Notes: a model not told the origin generated them from the letters alone. A DNA stretch of 64,000 nt from Actinoplanes sp. DH11 (GCF_020873875.1 NZ_JAHWGU010000028.1:1-64000); one strand, 5' to 3'; positions 40,233 through 49,161 are shown, counted from the first letter of the stretch. A program made the numbers and translations.

Positions 40233-40547
40233 TCAGTGGAAGTACTTGAGCCCGGCCACCCCGGCGATCACGAGCAGCAGGCAGAGCACGCGCGGGAGGT
40301 TGGCCGGCTCCCCCAGCGCGACCATGCCTACCAGGGCGGTGCCGACGGCGCCGATGCCGACCCACACGGCGTAACCGGTGCCGACCGGGATGGTGCGCAG
40401 GGCGTAACCGAGGCCCAGCATGCTGAGCACGACGGCGACGCCGAAGACGACGCTGGGGACAAGCTTGGAGAAGCCGGCGCTGCGTTCCAGGGCGATCGCC
40501 CAGACAGTTTCGAGCACGCCGGAGACGATCAGGACCAACCATGCCAT
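40233..40547 (-). CDS. gdx: SMR-family guanidinium exporter (Gdx/SugE)
   Basis: 104 residues with four transmembrane helices. Glu13 in SGVLETVWAIALE is the membrane-embedded residue that couples proton and substrate. The GYAVWVGIGAVGTALVGM motif in helix 3 is typical of the SugE/Gdx subgroup rather than EmrE. The subgroup exports guanidinium. A guanidine-III riboswitch lies immediately upstream, which independently supports guanidinium as the substrate. Confidence 0.95.
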   Translation of the reverse strand: MAWLVLIVSGVLETVWAIALERSAGFSKLVPSVVFGVAVVLSMLGLGYALRTIPVGTGYAVWVGIGAVGTALVGMVALGEPANLPRVLCLLLVIAGVAGLKYFH

Positions 40548-40554
40548 GACGGAC

Positions 40555-40608
40555 TCACCTCGTCGGCGGTCGTCTTGTCAGGCCGGGTACGACACGCAAC
40601 TCGTCCGG
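40555..40608 (-). ncRNA. Guanidine-III (ykkC-III) riboswitch
   Basis: On the reverse strand the leader reads CCGGACGAG, TTGCGTGTCGTACCCGG, CCTGACAAGACG, then ACCGCCGACGAGGTGAG. This matches the pseudoknotted ykkC-III consensus (CCGGACGAG...CGTACCCGG..AGGACAAGACGG). The CCGG segments and the ACAAGACG core are intact. The 3' end merges with the GAGGTGAG ribosome site of the gdx gene at 40547. It should turn on translation when guanidinium accumulates. Confidence 0.85.
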
Positions 40609-40738
40609 GATGTCCGCGGGTGGCGGCATCGGTTTCGAGCGTACCCATCGGCGGCGTGGCCGGCAGCGGTGGTGGCTGATCTCACCACCCCCCCGGCGTT
40701 CCGGGTGGCTGGCGGCGGCGTGCCATCATGGCCGCCCT

Positions 40739-41602
40739 ATGGATGCGACGACTACCTGGCGGGCGCCGCTGATCTGGCGTTTCCTGACCGCCCTCTCCCC
40801 CTGGCTGGTGGCGCCGCTGTGCCGGCTGCGGGTCAGCGGCGAGGTGCCCGAGGCGATGCGGGCCGGTCCGGTGATCCTGGCCGCCAACCATGTCAGCCCG
40901 TTCGACCCGGCCGTGCTGATCGTGGCCTGCCGCCGGGCCGGCCTGACGCCGCGGATCATGGCGACCGGCGGGGTGTTCCGGGTGCCGGTGGTGGGTGCGG
41001 TGATGCGCCGGTGCGGGCACATCCGGGTCGACCGCAACACCGCGCGGGCCGCGGACGCGTTGACCGGCGCGGCGGCGGCGCTGGCCGAGGGCTCGGCGGT
41101 GCTGGTCTATCCGGAGGGCCGGATCGGTCTGGACCCGTGGATGTGGCCGGAGCGCGGCAAGACCGGGGTGGCGCGGATGGCGGCGCTGTCGGGGGCGCCG
41201 GTGCTGCCGGTCGCGCAGTGGGGCACGCACGCGGTGATCCCGTACGAGGCGCCGAAACGGCTGGGCCGCGCCCTGCTCATGGCGCTGCTGCGGCGCCCGG
41301 TGGTGCAGGTGCGATTCGGGGAGCCGGTCGATCTGGGCGCGGCATCGGGAACCCCGGCTGCGTCGGACGCTCCGGCTGCGTCGGGCAATCCGGCTACGTC
41401 GGACGCTCCGGCGGAGCCGGGCGCCGCCGCGGTATCGGGCACCGCGGGGGCGCGGGCGATGCGGGCCACCCGACTGATCATGTCCGGGATCGATGATGCG
41501 CTGGCACCGCTGCGCGCAGACGAGATGCGGATGCCGAAAGTGGTCGATTCCAGCCGGCCGCGGGACATGTCGCGGGTGCGGCCGCGTCAGCTGCTGCCGT
41601 AG
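40739..41602 (+). CDS. 1-acylglycerol-3-phosphate O-acyltransferase (PlsC family)
   Basis: 287 residues. The acyltransferase motif NHVSPFD (NHx4D) is near 47-53, with VYPEGRIG (motif III) near 125 and LPVAQWGTH (motif IV) after it. It converts lysophosphatidate to phosphatidate, or acylates a related alcohol. A variable insert (about 205-235) is built from imperfect repeats of PAASDAPAASGNPATSDAPAEPG, encoded by 12-24-bp tandem repeats. The 3' end overlaps the convergent lipoprotein gene by 16 bp. Confidence 0.92.
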   Translation: MDATTTWRAPLIWRFLTALSPWLVAPLCRLRVSGEVPEAMRAGPVILAANHVSPFDPAVLIVACRRAGLTPRIMATGGVFRVPVVGAVMRRCGHIRVDRNTARAADALTGAAAALAEGSAVLVYPEGRIGLDPWMWPERGKTGVARMAALSGAPVLPVAQWGTHAVIPYEAPKRLGRALLMALLRRPVVQVRFGEPVDLGAASGTPAASDAPAASGNPATSDAPAEPGAAAVSGTAGARAMRATRLIMSGIDDALAPLRADEMRMPKVVDSSRPRDMSRVRPRQLLP

Positions 41603-42537
41603 TCGTTGGTCTTGTCGCGGAACACCGCCACGTCGCCGAGCACTTCGATCCACCCGGCGGGGCCGTCGACCCGCAGGTAGGAGTCGGTCCACGACAGCCG
41701 GGTCCGCGGAAACTCGGCGCGGTAGGCGGCGAGCAGCCGGTCACCGGCGGGTGCGGCCAGGTCACCGGTGTGCGCCGCGAGCAGAGCGGTCACCTGCCGG
41801 CGGACCTTGTCGGCGAGTTCGGAGACGAGCAGCCCTTCCGGGTCGGGGAAGTCGCCGGCATCGTGACCGGGGCCCATCACGAGGTCGTCGGAGACGCCGG
41901 TGCTCAGCCGGGCCGCGACGCGTTCCTGCTCGGTGAGGGCCGCCAGCACGGCCCGGGTGGTGGCGCTGTTGGCGGGGTCGGCGCCGGTCAGGCTCGGTGT
42001 CATGCTGACCTGGTCGCCGCGGTAGGTGAGGTTGCGCGCCAGGTGTTCACCGCCGAGCTGCACCACGAACGGTGTGCTCGCCGCCGGCGTGCCGTAGACG
42101 GCGAGGTGCGCGTCCCCCGGCATCCGCCTCGTGACCTCGGCGTAGCCGCTGTCGCTGAGCGCCGCCTCCAGGACCTTGAGGGCGGCCGCGTGTTGCACCG
42201 GGCTCAGCTCGGCCAGGGCGATCCCCGGCCGCGGCACCGCCGACGCCGCATGATCCGACCACGTCTGCCGGCCCCGGTGGTCGCCGAGGGCCCGGTGGGC
42301 GCGCTCACGCCGCCCGGTGTCGAGGGTGGCCAGGAACGCGGCCGCCGCGGTGGCGACCTCGGCACTGTTCGCCCCGCCCGGGCCGTGGCCGGCGTCGTCC
42401 AGGGCCACGGCGGCGCGGGCGGCCACCGAACTGGCGGCGGCGCGCGGCAGGGGCTCGCGCGCGGGCTCCTCGGTGGTGTCGCAGGAGCCGACGGCGGCCA
42501 GGGCGGCCACGAGAACCAGTCCGACGCCTCTGCGCAT
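41587..42537 (-). CDS. Lipoprotein with DUF3500 domain
   Basis: 316 residues. A lipoprotein signal (RRGVGLVLVAALAAVGSC, lipobox VGSC) precedes a DUF3500 domain marked by RRERAHRALGDHRGRQTWSDH, GIALAELSPVQHAAALKVLEAALSDSGY and DAHLAVYGTPAASTPFVVQLGGEHLARNLTY. The conserved GGEHL and Arg/His residues are present. The domain's function is unknown. It should face the cell exterior. It is convergent with plsC. Confidence 0.85.
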   Translation of the reverse strand: MRRGVGLVLVAALAAVGSCDTTEEPAREPLPRAAASSVAARAAVALDDAGHGPGGANSAEVATAAAAFLATLDTGRRERAHRALGDHRGRQTWSDHAASAVPRPGIALAELSPVQHAAALKVLEAALSDSGYAEVTRRMPGDAHLAVYGTPAASTPFVVQLGGEHLARNLTYRGDQVSMTPSLTGADPANSATTRAVLAALTEQERVAARLSTGVSDDLVMGPGHDAGDFPDPEGLLVSELADKVRRQVTALLAAHTGDLAAPAGDRLLAAYRAEFPRTRLSWTDSYLRVDGPAGWIEVLGDVAVFRDKTNDYGSS

Positions 42538-42746
42538 CCGGACCTCCGGGATATCTAGGGATCAAAGCCCCATGACGGTACGGCAGATGGTCGTACCCCC
42601 GTGCCAGCATCCACGGCATGTCCCGCCAGCGGATCGCCGCCTCCTCCCGCACCGGCGACGGCCGCCGTCGCCCGGGCGCGCGGGTCGCCGGGCGAGAGTC
42701 CGGTGGCTCGGCCGTCCCCACCGATGGGCAACGCCGATGCCGCGCG
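42538..42746. other. Intergenic, no gene recognised
   Basis: About 210 bp between two leftward genes. Reverse-strand open frames here (such as RDMPWMLARGYDHLPYRHGA) have no recognisable domain and no ribosome site. I see no clear promoter. Confidence 0.45.
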
Positions 42747-43628
42747 TCAGGCCGTGCCGGCCGGCCGCACACGCTTCTCGAAGGCGAGCTGGTTGTACGG
42801 CGAGTCGCTGTAGTCGGCGATCTCGTGGTAACCGCCGCGCCGGTACAGGGCGATCGCCTCCGTCAGCGCGGTGTGCGTGCCGAGCCGGACCGTGCCGGCA
42901 CCGTCGCGTGCCGCGCCCTGCTCCAGCCGCTCGAGCAGCAGCCGCCCCAGGCCCAGGCCGCGGGCCTCCGGCGCCACCCACAGGTGCCGGATCTCGGCGA
43001 CGCCGGGGCCCAGACGGGTCCAGAGGCCGCAGCCCACCGGACGGCCCTCCTCGCCGGCCAGCAACTGCTCGCCGGTCACCGCGGCGGCCGGGGTCAGGCT
43101 CGCGGCGTCGTAGCCTTCGGGGAACCGCTCGTTCAGCTCCGCCGCGTAACGTCGCAGGCACTCCCGGGCCGTCTCCGTGGCCGGCGGGACGGCCGTCACG
43201 CGTACCGCTGCCAGCCGCAACAACCGCTGGACCCGCGCCTGCGCGGCGATGAGTTCGGCACGCTGCTCGTCGCTGAGCCCGCCGAGCAGCCCGGCGATCC
43301 GCTCCCGCGACCGGTCGTCGAGGTCGTCGCGTTCGCGCCGTCCCGTCGTGGTCAGCCGCGCCACCCGCACCCGGCCGTCAGAGGGGTGCGGCTCCACCTC
43401 GACCAGGCCCTGCTCCTCCAGCGCGCGCAGCAGCCGGCTCAGATAGCCGGAGTCCAGACCCAGCCGGGCCCGCAGCTCCCGCAGATCGCAGCCGTCCCCG
43501 ATCTCGAACAGCAGCCGGGCCTGGCCCAGCGGCCGGTCCTGCCCCAGGTAGTTCTCGGAAAGCAGGTCCAGGCGGCGCGTGTAGTAGCGGTTGAAGTCCC
43601 GGAACCGCTCGATCTGGTCGGCCTCCAT
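42747..43628 (-). CDS. MarR-GNAT fusion protein
   Basis: 293 residues. The N-terminal 145 residues are a MarR winged helix (LGLDSGYLSRLLRALEEQGLVEVEPHPSDGRVRVARLT). The C-terminal 150 are a GNAT acetyltransferase (EIRHLWVAPEARGLGLGRLLLERLEQGA, with R-G-L-G-L-G at the acetyl-CoA site). The fusion is a known actinobacterial and proteobacterial architecture; its acetyl acceptor and operator are unknown. It stands alone, with a repeat-rich gap upstream. Confidence 0.93.
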   Translation of the reverse strand: MEADQIERFRDFNRYYTRRLDLLSENYLGQDRPLGQARLLFEIGDGCDLRELRARLGLDSGYLSRLLRALEEQGLVEVEPHPSDGRVRVARLTTTGRRERDDLDDRSRERIAGLLGGLSDEQRAELIAAQARVQRLLRLAAVRVTAVPPATETARECLRRYAAELNERFPEGYDAASLTPAAAVTGEQLLAGEEGRPVGCGLWTRLGPGVAEIRHLWVAPEARGLGLGRLLLERLEQGAARDGAGTVRLGTHTALTEAIALYRRGGYHEIADYSDSPYNQLAFEKRVRPAGTA

Positions 43629-43689
43629 GCCGATGATGCTAACCCCGTCCTCTGACCCTGGTCAGAGAAATCCCCTCCATGTCGCGTGC

Positions 43690-43925
43690 GGCAGGTGCCG
43701 AGCCCTCACCCGCCCGCCCACCGGCGCCACCGCCACCTGCGACCGTGCCACCTGACCTGACCTGCCCCACAGCCCGCTTACCGGTGCCACCGCCACCTGC
43801 GACTCGGTGCCGACTGACTGCCCCACCCCACCGCCCGCCGGCCGGCGTCGCCACCACCTGCGACTCGGTGCCGACTGACTGCCCCACCCACACGCCGATC
43901 GGTGCCGCCGCATCGGCGACCGTGC
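43690..43925. repeat. 60-62-bp degenerate tandem repeats
   Basis: GGTGCCACCGCCACCTGCGAC recurs at about 43721 and 43781 (60 bp apart) and, shortened, at about 43848. The segment CGACTCGGTGCCGACTGACTG repeats at 43799 and 43861 (62 bp apart). A fourth degenerate unit ends near 43925. The array fills part of a roughly 700-bp gene-free gap between the MarR-GNAT gene and the small membrane protein gene. Confidence 0.8.
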
Positions 43926-44035
43926 CGAGGCCCGACCTGCCCGTTACCTGTTTCGTTCCCCAGCCGACCCCGCCCGCGCAACACTTTCCGTAGCCCTGCC
44001 GGTCTCGATGGCGCGCCGGACGCGCCGCCCATGGC

Positions 44036-44130
44036 GAGATGTTGATCTGCTAGCGATGCCAAATCGCGGTCAAAACCCCATGATCACAGCGATTTCGCAT
44101 CGCTAGCAGATCAAACACCGCCACGCGGAC
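44036..44130. repeat. Palindromic element, copy 2, with short tandem repeats behind it
   Basis: The arms TGTTGATCTGCTAGCGAT and ATCGCTAGCAGATCAA are nearly perfect complements and match copy 1 (24900) in the same orientation. The centre (44059-44098) is the reverse complement of the copy 1 centre. Behind it, 23-bp units ACGCAGCCGAGCGCGGCGAC repeat at about 44170-44220, with diverged units before them. No ORF is present. Confidence 0.82.
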
Positions 44131-44338
44131 CCAACGCAGCGGACCTCGGCGACGGCACGCAGCGGACGTCAACGCAGCCGAGCGCGGCGACAGCACGCAG
44201 CCGAGCGCGGCGACGGCGCGGTGCCGGACCGCCGCGGCCCTGCCGCGCTCCCCGCATCGAGCCCGTCGGATCACACTACGGGCGGCGCGCAGGGCGGTAG
44301 GTTGCCAGTACGGCACACAGCGAAGCGCGGAGGCGGCG

Positions 44339-44560
44339 ATGGCGAAGCGGCGGTGGCGTGACCTGAGCCGGTCACAGAAGCGGACGATCATTGTGGTCGG
44401 GGTGGTGGAGACCGCCTTGAAGACGGCGATGGCCGTCGACCTCAAACGCCGCCCGGCGCAGCAGGTGCGTGGCCCGAAATGGTTGTGGGCCGGCAGCACT
44501 CTGATCAACTCCGGGGGTGTGGTCCCGATCGCCTACTTCCTGTTCGGCCGCATCCGGTGA
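44339..44560 (+). CDS. Small two-helix membrane protein (PLDc_N-like)
   Basis: 73 residues. A basic N-terminus (AKRRWRDLSRSQKR) is followed by helix 1 (TIIVVGVVETALKTAMAVDL) and, after a basic loop with KWLW, helix 2 (SGGVVPIAYFLFGRI). This layout resembles the phospholipase D nuclease N-terminal (PLDc_N) membrane domain. The ATG has GGAGG five bases upstream. Function unknown. Confidence 0.82.
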   Translation: MAKRRWRDLSRSQKRTIIVVGVVETALKTAMAVDLKRRPAQQVRGPKWLWAGSTLINSGGVVPIAYFLFGRIR

Positions 44561-44669
44561 GTGGCGCCGCCGTTTCTGCGAGACGTGACCCAGTGACAGG
44601 CTCGGACCGGGACCGCCGCACAGACCGGGACCTCCTCTCGGACCTGGGCCCGGGACGGGCCGGTGCCGA

Positions 44670-45032
44670 TCACGCGCCGTCGAGGGTGCTGAACTGGATG
44701 CCGGCCAGCCGCCAGCCCGCAGGCGTCTCGACCCACGTCTGGCCGGCGCGGACGGTCAGCGCCATCCGCTGCCCGTGCCACGTCGAAAGGCTGCGCTGGA
44801 CGCACCGGACGATTGCCGCGTGACCGTAGGAGCACACCTCGACGTCGCTGCTCACCAGGCTGGTGTAGGAGAAGTCGGCGAATTGGCCGAGCCACCGGGC
44901 TTTGTCGAGGACGTGGCCGCGCTCGCCGATGGACCGGAAGTCGTCGGCCAGCAACACGTCAAGCGCGCCGGTGTCGGCGCCCAGCTCGGCCGCGTCGAAA
45001 GCTTGATGGAGCCGATGGATGTGGGTGGTCAC
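44670..45032 (-). CDS. NTF2-like (DUF4440/SnoaL-type) protein
   Basis: 120 residues, one NTF2-like cone domain: HQAFDAAELGADTGALDVLLADDFRSIGERGHVLDKARWLGQF at the N-terminus, then VEVCSYGHAAIVRCVQR and TWVETPAGWRLAGIQFS. Members are small-molecule-binding proteins or enzymes; no catalytic residue set is identifiable. It follows the PPOX gene by 31 bp in the leftward direction, so the two probably form an operon. Confidence 0.85.
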   Translation of the reverse strand: MTTHIHRLHQAFDAAELGADTGALDVLLADDFRSIGERGHVLDKARWLGQFADFSYTSLVSSDVEVCSYGHAAIVRCVQRSLSTWHGQRMALTVRAGQTWVETPAGWRLAGIQFSTLDGA

Positions 45033-45063
45033 CAGCAGCTCCTGCCGTCCGTGGGGCGGGGTG

Positions 45064-45723
45064 TCACTCGTACCGGTACTTCAGGGCGTCGGCTTCCGTC
45101 TGCTCGATCTGGGCGATCGTCAGGTCCGGCATCCGCAGCTGGGCAAGCGTCACCTCGGCCGAGGTGGGCTGGGCGTCCGCCGGCAGCCACTGCTCCGGTT
45201 TCCAGACCCCGCCGCGCAGCAGCGCCTTCGGGCAGTGCGGGTAGACCTCCTCGATGCCCACGACCAGGGCACTGGCCGGCGGCTTACCCACGGCGGTCAG
45301 CTGCGACAGCAGCTCCGGGCGGGTGGAGACGCAGGCCCGGCCGTTCAGCCGCAGCGTCGTGGTGCGGCCCGGGATGACGAACATCAGACCGGCCCGGCCG
45401 GTCGCGATGACGTTCTGCAGGGTGTCCAGGCGCTTGTTGCCGGTCGCGTCCGGGATCGCCACCGTCCGGGCGTCCAGGACGGAGACGAACCCGGCCGGGC
45501 CGCCGCGCGGGGAGACGTCACAGTTGCCGGCGGCGTCCACGCTGGCGATCAGGACCAGCGACGAGCAGGCGATCAGCTGACGGGTCTGCTCGGTGAGTTC
45601 GGTCATCTGTTTGCGGACGGCGGCGGCGTTCGGCATGTCGTAGACCTGACGCAGCGCCTGCTGGTCGGGCACGGCGTCCAGGCGCAGCGAGTCGAAGGTG
45701 CTGGCGGCAACGGCTGACGTCAT
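45064..45723 (-). CDS. Pyridoxamine 5'-phosphate oxidase-like FMN protein (MSMEG_1061 type)
   Basis: 219 residues. The split-barrel FMN domain includes LVLIASVDAAGNCDVSPRGGPAGFVSVLD, NKRLDTLQNVIATGRAGLMFVIPGRTTTLRLNGRACVST and a C-terminal VYPHCPKALLRGGVW. The KALLRGGVW pattern and size fit the MSMEG_1061 group of flavin reductases. It probably reduces a small substrate using FMN. It heads a pair with the NTF2-like gene. Confidence 0.9.
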   Translation of the reverse strand: MTSAVAASTFDSLRLDAVPDQQALRQVYDMPNAAAVRKQMTELTEQTRQLIACSSLVLIASVDAAGNCDVSPRGGPAGFVSVLDARTVAIPDATGNKRLDTLQNVIATGRAGLMFVIPGRTTTLRLNGRACVSTRPELLSQLTAVGKPPASALVVGIEEVYPHCPKALLRGGVWKPEQWLPADAQPTSAEVTLAQLRMPDLTIAQIEQTEADALKYRYE

Positions 45724-45787
45724 GTCACCGACCTTAATGGACCTGCCCGGCGGCGGTGTGCCCCCGCCGCGGCCGGCCGGCGCCGGC

Positions 45788-46333
45788 TCACTCCGGCTGG
45801 CGCTGGCGTTGCCGCAGGTAGGCGAGGACGGCCTCGCGGGTGGTGCGTACCCCGAAAAGTTGCCGGGCCTCCGCGATGCGCCGGTTCGCGGTGCGCAGGG
45901 AGAGGAACTCGGCGGCCGCGGCGGCGGCGATGGTGTCGCCGGAGGCGAGCCGGTCGAGCAGGGCGCGCTGCTCCGGGATCAGGTTGGCGATCACGTCGGA
46001 GCCGTCGACGGCGGTGTCGGCGCCGCGGTTGAGCGGGCCGAGCCGGGCCAGGTCGTCGACCAGGGCGCGCCCGGCGCTGGATTCGGCGTCGCAGATAGCG
46101 ACGATGCCGGCTCCGCGGGCCGCGGCGAGCACGACCAGCCGGGCCGTCTCCAGGTCCTCGTCGTGGACGCGGCCGTGCAGGACGAGCTGGGCGGCGCCCA
46201 CGTCCCAGGACGGGTCGGGCAGGGCGAAGCCGGACCGCGCGGTCCACCCTTCGCGGGCCAGGCGGCGCAGGACCGTGTCGGCCTCGGCCGAGTTGGCGAC
46301 TACGTGGCGTGGTGCGTCGGGCAGATTGGTCAC
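45788..46333 (-). CDS. Small response-regulator-like protein with C-terminal HTH
   Basis: 181 residues from a GTG. The N-terminal 115 residues (ADTVLRRLAREGW...RLVVLAAARGAGIVAICDAESSAGRALVDDLARLG) resemble a degenerate receiver domain without a phospho-acceptor. The C-terminal segment LIPEQRALLDRLASGDTIAAAAAAEFLSLRTANRRIAEARQLFGVRTTREAVLAYL is a LuxR-like HTH. The start overlaps the stop of the large LAL regulator (GTGA, 46330-46333), so the two regulators are co-translated. Confidence 0.8.
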   Translation of the reverse strand: MTNLPDAPRHVVANSAEADTVLRRLAREGWTARSGFALPDPSWDVGAAQLVLHGRVHDEDLETARLVVLAAARGAGIVAICDAESSAGRALVDDLARLGPLNRGADTAVDGSDVIANLIPEQRALLDRLASGDTIAAAAAAEFLSLRTANRRIAEARQLFGVRTTREAVLAYLRQRQRQPE

Positions 46334-49161
46334 CGGCCGTCCTCGCTGTCATCGAAGGGGGCAGACCGCGCCGGGGGCGCGGTGAAGGCCAGGGCGGCAG
46401 CTTCGGTGCGGGTACGGGCGCCGAGCTTGCGCATGCTCGCGCGGATGTGGGTGTCGACGGTTTCCGCGGAGATGCCTAGCTGCCCGGCGATGCGGCGGGT
46501 CGGTTCACCGGCGGCGACCAAGCGCAGCACGTCGATCTCCCGCTGGGTGAGCCGGCCGTGGGAGCGGCGGCTGCGGGTGTCGCGGTGGATCTGGTGGCGG
46601 CGCAGCCCGCGGCGGGCCCGCCCGGCGAGCACGGTGAGGCCGGCCTGGTCGGCGAGTTGTTCGGCGCGCAGCAGCGCGGCGACGGCCCGGTCCCGGTCGG
46701 GTTCGGTCAGCCCGGCCGCGAGCAGGCAGCGGATCTGCTCGCGCAACGCCACCGGCCGCCAGGCGTCCGCGGCGGCCGCGAACCCGGTGCCCAGCGCCCA
46801 CGCGGTCAGGGTGCGGCGGGCGGGGCCGGGCAGGTTGACCGGGATCTCCACCGGCCCGGGTACGCCCAGGTCGTGCGCCGCCCACCACCCGGTGACCGCG
46901 TGCAACCCGGCGAGCAGCCCGGTCACGCCGGCCGCGGGTGGCGGGACCGCCCGGTCCGGCTGCCCGTCCAGCCACGCCGCCTCCCGGGCCACCCACCCGG
47001 CCGCCGGGTGCGCGGCGGCGCGGCCGAGGCGGGCCCGTGCCGCGGCGAGCAGACCGGTGTCGGCTTCGATGAGGGCGGTGGCGGCCGTCGCGTACCCGAG
47101 GGCGTCGGCCGGGATGGCCAGGTCGGTGAGGTTCGCGGCCCGCCGCAGCACGCCTTCCGCGCCGTCCCAGTCAGGTTCCGGCGCGAGCCGGTCGCCCGAC
47201 CCGAATTCGTCGGCCGGACCGGCTGGTCCGGCCGGCAGGACGGCGTCCGGTGACGACGCCGGCGGCACGGTCAGTGCGCCGAACGCGGTGTCCGGCGCCG
47301 CCGGTGGGCCGGCTCCGGGCGGTGCGGTGGGCGGCAGTCCCAGGTGGTGGCCGTGCAGGGCGAGCGCCCAGTCGGCCGCCGCGAGGAACCGGGTCTGCCA
47401 GCCGTAGGCGAGCGCCGCACCGGCAGCCGCCGCCGCGTGGGAGGCGGCGTGCGCCGATTCGACGAGCCGGCCGTCCGCGGCGAGGTGTTCCACGAGCAGC
47501 CACGCACTCCACCGCGTGATCAGCGGATCCCCGCCCGGGCCGGTGGCGCCGGTCGCCGAGTCACCGGAGGCCGAACCGCGCGCTGCGGATCCGGAAGCGG
47601 CCGCAACGGGCGTGCCGGCGAGTTCGGCGGGGCCGGACATCGAGGACGTCCCGGAAGCGAAGCCCGGACCGCCCGGTGCGGCGGCGGGGGCGTTCAGGCC
47701 GGGGCGTGAGGCCGGGCCGGGCGGGCGGCCGGTGGTCGTGACGGTGCCGAAGGCGGCCGCGGACAGGGCCTGTTCCCAGCCGGGCAGGCGGTGGGTGGCG
47801 CGCACCGCGGCCAGGGCGGCGGCGATGCCCGGCAGCGGGTCCGGGTGCCGGACGGCGATCTTGTCGGCGAGGTCGAGGGCGGCCATCGGTTCCAGCGTGA
47901 GGGCGGTCAGCAGCAGCACCCGGTCGCGGGCGGCGACGACGGGGACGGCGGCGGTGTCCGGGATCTGGCGCACGGCGTCGCGGGCCGCGGCGGTCTCGCC
48001 GGCCTGCAGCAGGGCCTCGCCGCGCAGCACGGCCGCTTCCAGGGCGAGGGTTGTCGCGGTCGGCGGGGTCAGCGCCAGGGGCCGCAGGACGGCGGCGGCG
48101 TCCAGGGGGCGGCCGGTGGCCAGGGCGGCGTCGGCGGCGGCGAGGCGTACCCGGGGGTCGGTGGTGGTGCCCAGGCCGCAGGCGAACAGCAGCAGTTCGG
48201 CGCGTTCGCCGCCGGTGGCGCGGTCGGCGGCGGACAGGGCGCGGCGGTAGGCGCCGTCGGTGTCGCCGGCGGCGGCGAGGTGCCGGGCCGACTCGGCGGG
48301 CGGGGTCAGGTCGGCGAGCCGGGTGTGCAGGTCGGTGCGGGCGGGGGCGTCGAGCAGCCCGGCCGCGGTTTCGGCCACGTAGGCCGACACCGGGACCAGT
48401 GAGCCGCCCGCCTCGGCCGTGACCAGGCCGGCGGCGAGCAGGTCGGCGGCGCCGGTGCCGAGTAGTTCGGCGCGGGCGGGGCGGCCGAGCAGGCCGAGCG
48501 CGGCCAGCGCGGTGCGGGCCGGCCGGGGCAGGTCGGCGAGGGCGGCGGCGATCGCGTACGCCACCTGGTCGATGTCCTCGCCCACCGGGGCGCGCCCGGC
48601 GGCAGCCTGCCGGGCCAGCGCGGTGATCGCCAGGGGGTTGCCGCCGGCGCGGGCCAGGACCGCGGCCAGGGCGGCGTCGTCGAGGCCGGCGGCGGTGGAC
48701 CGGGCCAGGGCGGTGGCCGCGGCGGTGCCCAGCGGCGGGACGGGGAGCCAGGCGGTGGCGGCGGCGCGCAGGGCGTCGGCGGGCAGGCGATGCGGGGTAC
48801 GCACGGCGACCAGCACCCGGCAGTGCCGGGCGATGTGCGGCAACGCGGCGAGGGTGGCCGGGTCGACGTGGTGCAGGTCGTCGAGGACGAGCAGGCCGCC
48901 GCGGACCCGGGAGCGCACCGCCTCGGCGAGCAGGTGCACGTCGTCGGCGGGCAGGCGGGCGCGCACCGCGCGGGACAAGGCCAGCGCGGGGACACCGGCG
49001 AGCATGGCGAGCCCGCCGCCGAGGTACGCCGGTCCCGGCACCGAGGCGGCGATCTTGCGTAGCAGGGTGCTGCGGCCGCAGCCGGGTGGTCCGGCGAGCA
49101 CGACCAGCGCCGGCCCGTGGCGCAGTGCGTTACGGGCGGCCACCTCTGGCTCGTCCGCCAC
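46330..49161 (-). CDS. LAL-type LuxR-family ATPase regulator
   Basis: 943 residues. An N-terminal ATPase domain has Walker A GPPGCGRST (about 25-33) and Walker B LLVLDDLHH (about 95). TPR-like alanine-rich repeats fill about 300-860. A LuxR HTH closes the protein (LTQREIDVLRLVAAGEPTRRIAGQLGISAETVDTHIRASMRKLGARTRTEA). Low-complexity Gly/Pro/Ala stretches interrupt residues 480-640. LAL regulators activate specific operons in response to ligands such as sugars or inducers. It is divergent from the dynamin-like operon at 49426, as IniR is from the mycobacterial ini genes, which makes that operon a candidate target. Confidence 0.9.
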   Translation of the reverse strand: MADEPEVAARNALRHGPALVVLAGPPGCGRSTLLRKIAASVPGPAYLGGGLAMLAGVPALALSRAVRARLPADDVHLLAEAVRSRVRGGLLVLDDLHHVDPATLAALPHIARHCRVLVAVRTPHRLPADALRAAATAWLPVPPLGTAAATALARSTAAGLDDAALAAVLARAGGNPLAITALARQAAAGRAPVGEDIDQVAYAIAAALADLPRPARTALAALGLLGRPARAELLGTGAADLLAAGLVTAEAGGSLVPVSAYVAETAAGLLDAPARTDLHTRLADLTPPAESARHLAAAGDTDGAYRRALSAADRATGGERAELLLFACGLGTTTDPRVRLAAADAALATGRPLDAAAVLRPLALTPPTATTLALEAAVLRGEALLQAGETAAARDAVRQIPDTAAVPVVAARDRVLLLTALTLEPMAALDLADKIAVRHPDPLPGIAAALAAVRATHRLPGWEQALSAAAFGTVTTTGRPPGPASRPGLNAPAAAPGGPGFASGTSSMSGPAELAGTPVAAASGSAARGSASGDSATGATGPGGDPLITRWSAWLLVEHLAADGRLVESAHAASHAAAAAGAALAYGWQTRFLAAADWALALHGHHLGLPPTAPPGAGPPAAPDTAFGALTVPPASSPDAVLPAGPAGPADEFGSGDRLAPEPDWDGAEGVLRRAANLTDLAIPADALGYATAATALIEADTGLLAAARARLGRAAAHPAAGWVAREAAWLDGQPDRAVPPPAAGVTGLLAGLHAVTGWWAAHDLGVPGPVEIPVNLPGPARRTLTAWALGTGFAAAADAWRPVALREQIRCLLAAGLTEPDRDRAVAALLRAEQLADQAGLTVLAGRARRGLRRHQIHRDTRSRRSHGRLTQREIDVLRLVAAGEPTRRIAGQLGISAETVDTHIRASMRKLGARTRTEAAALAFTAPPARSAPFDDSEDGR

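Noticed and set aside
42562..43161. Reverse-strand frame overlapping the MarR-GNAT gene
   Set aside because: It is the shifted frame of a clear fusion protein and has no domain.
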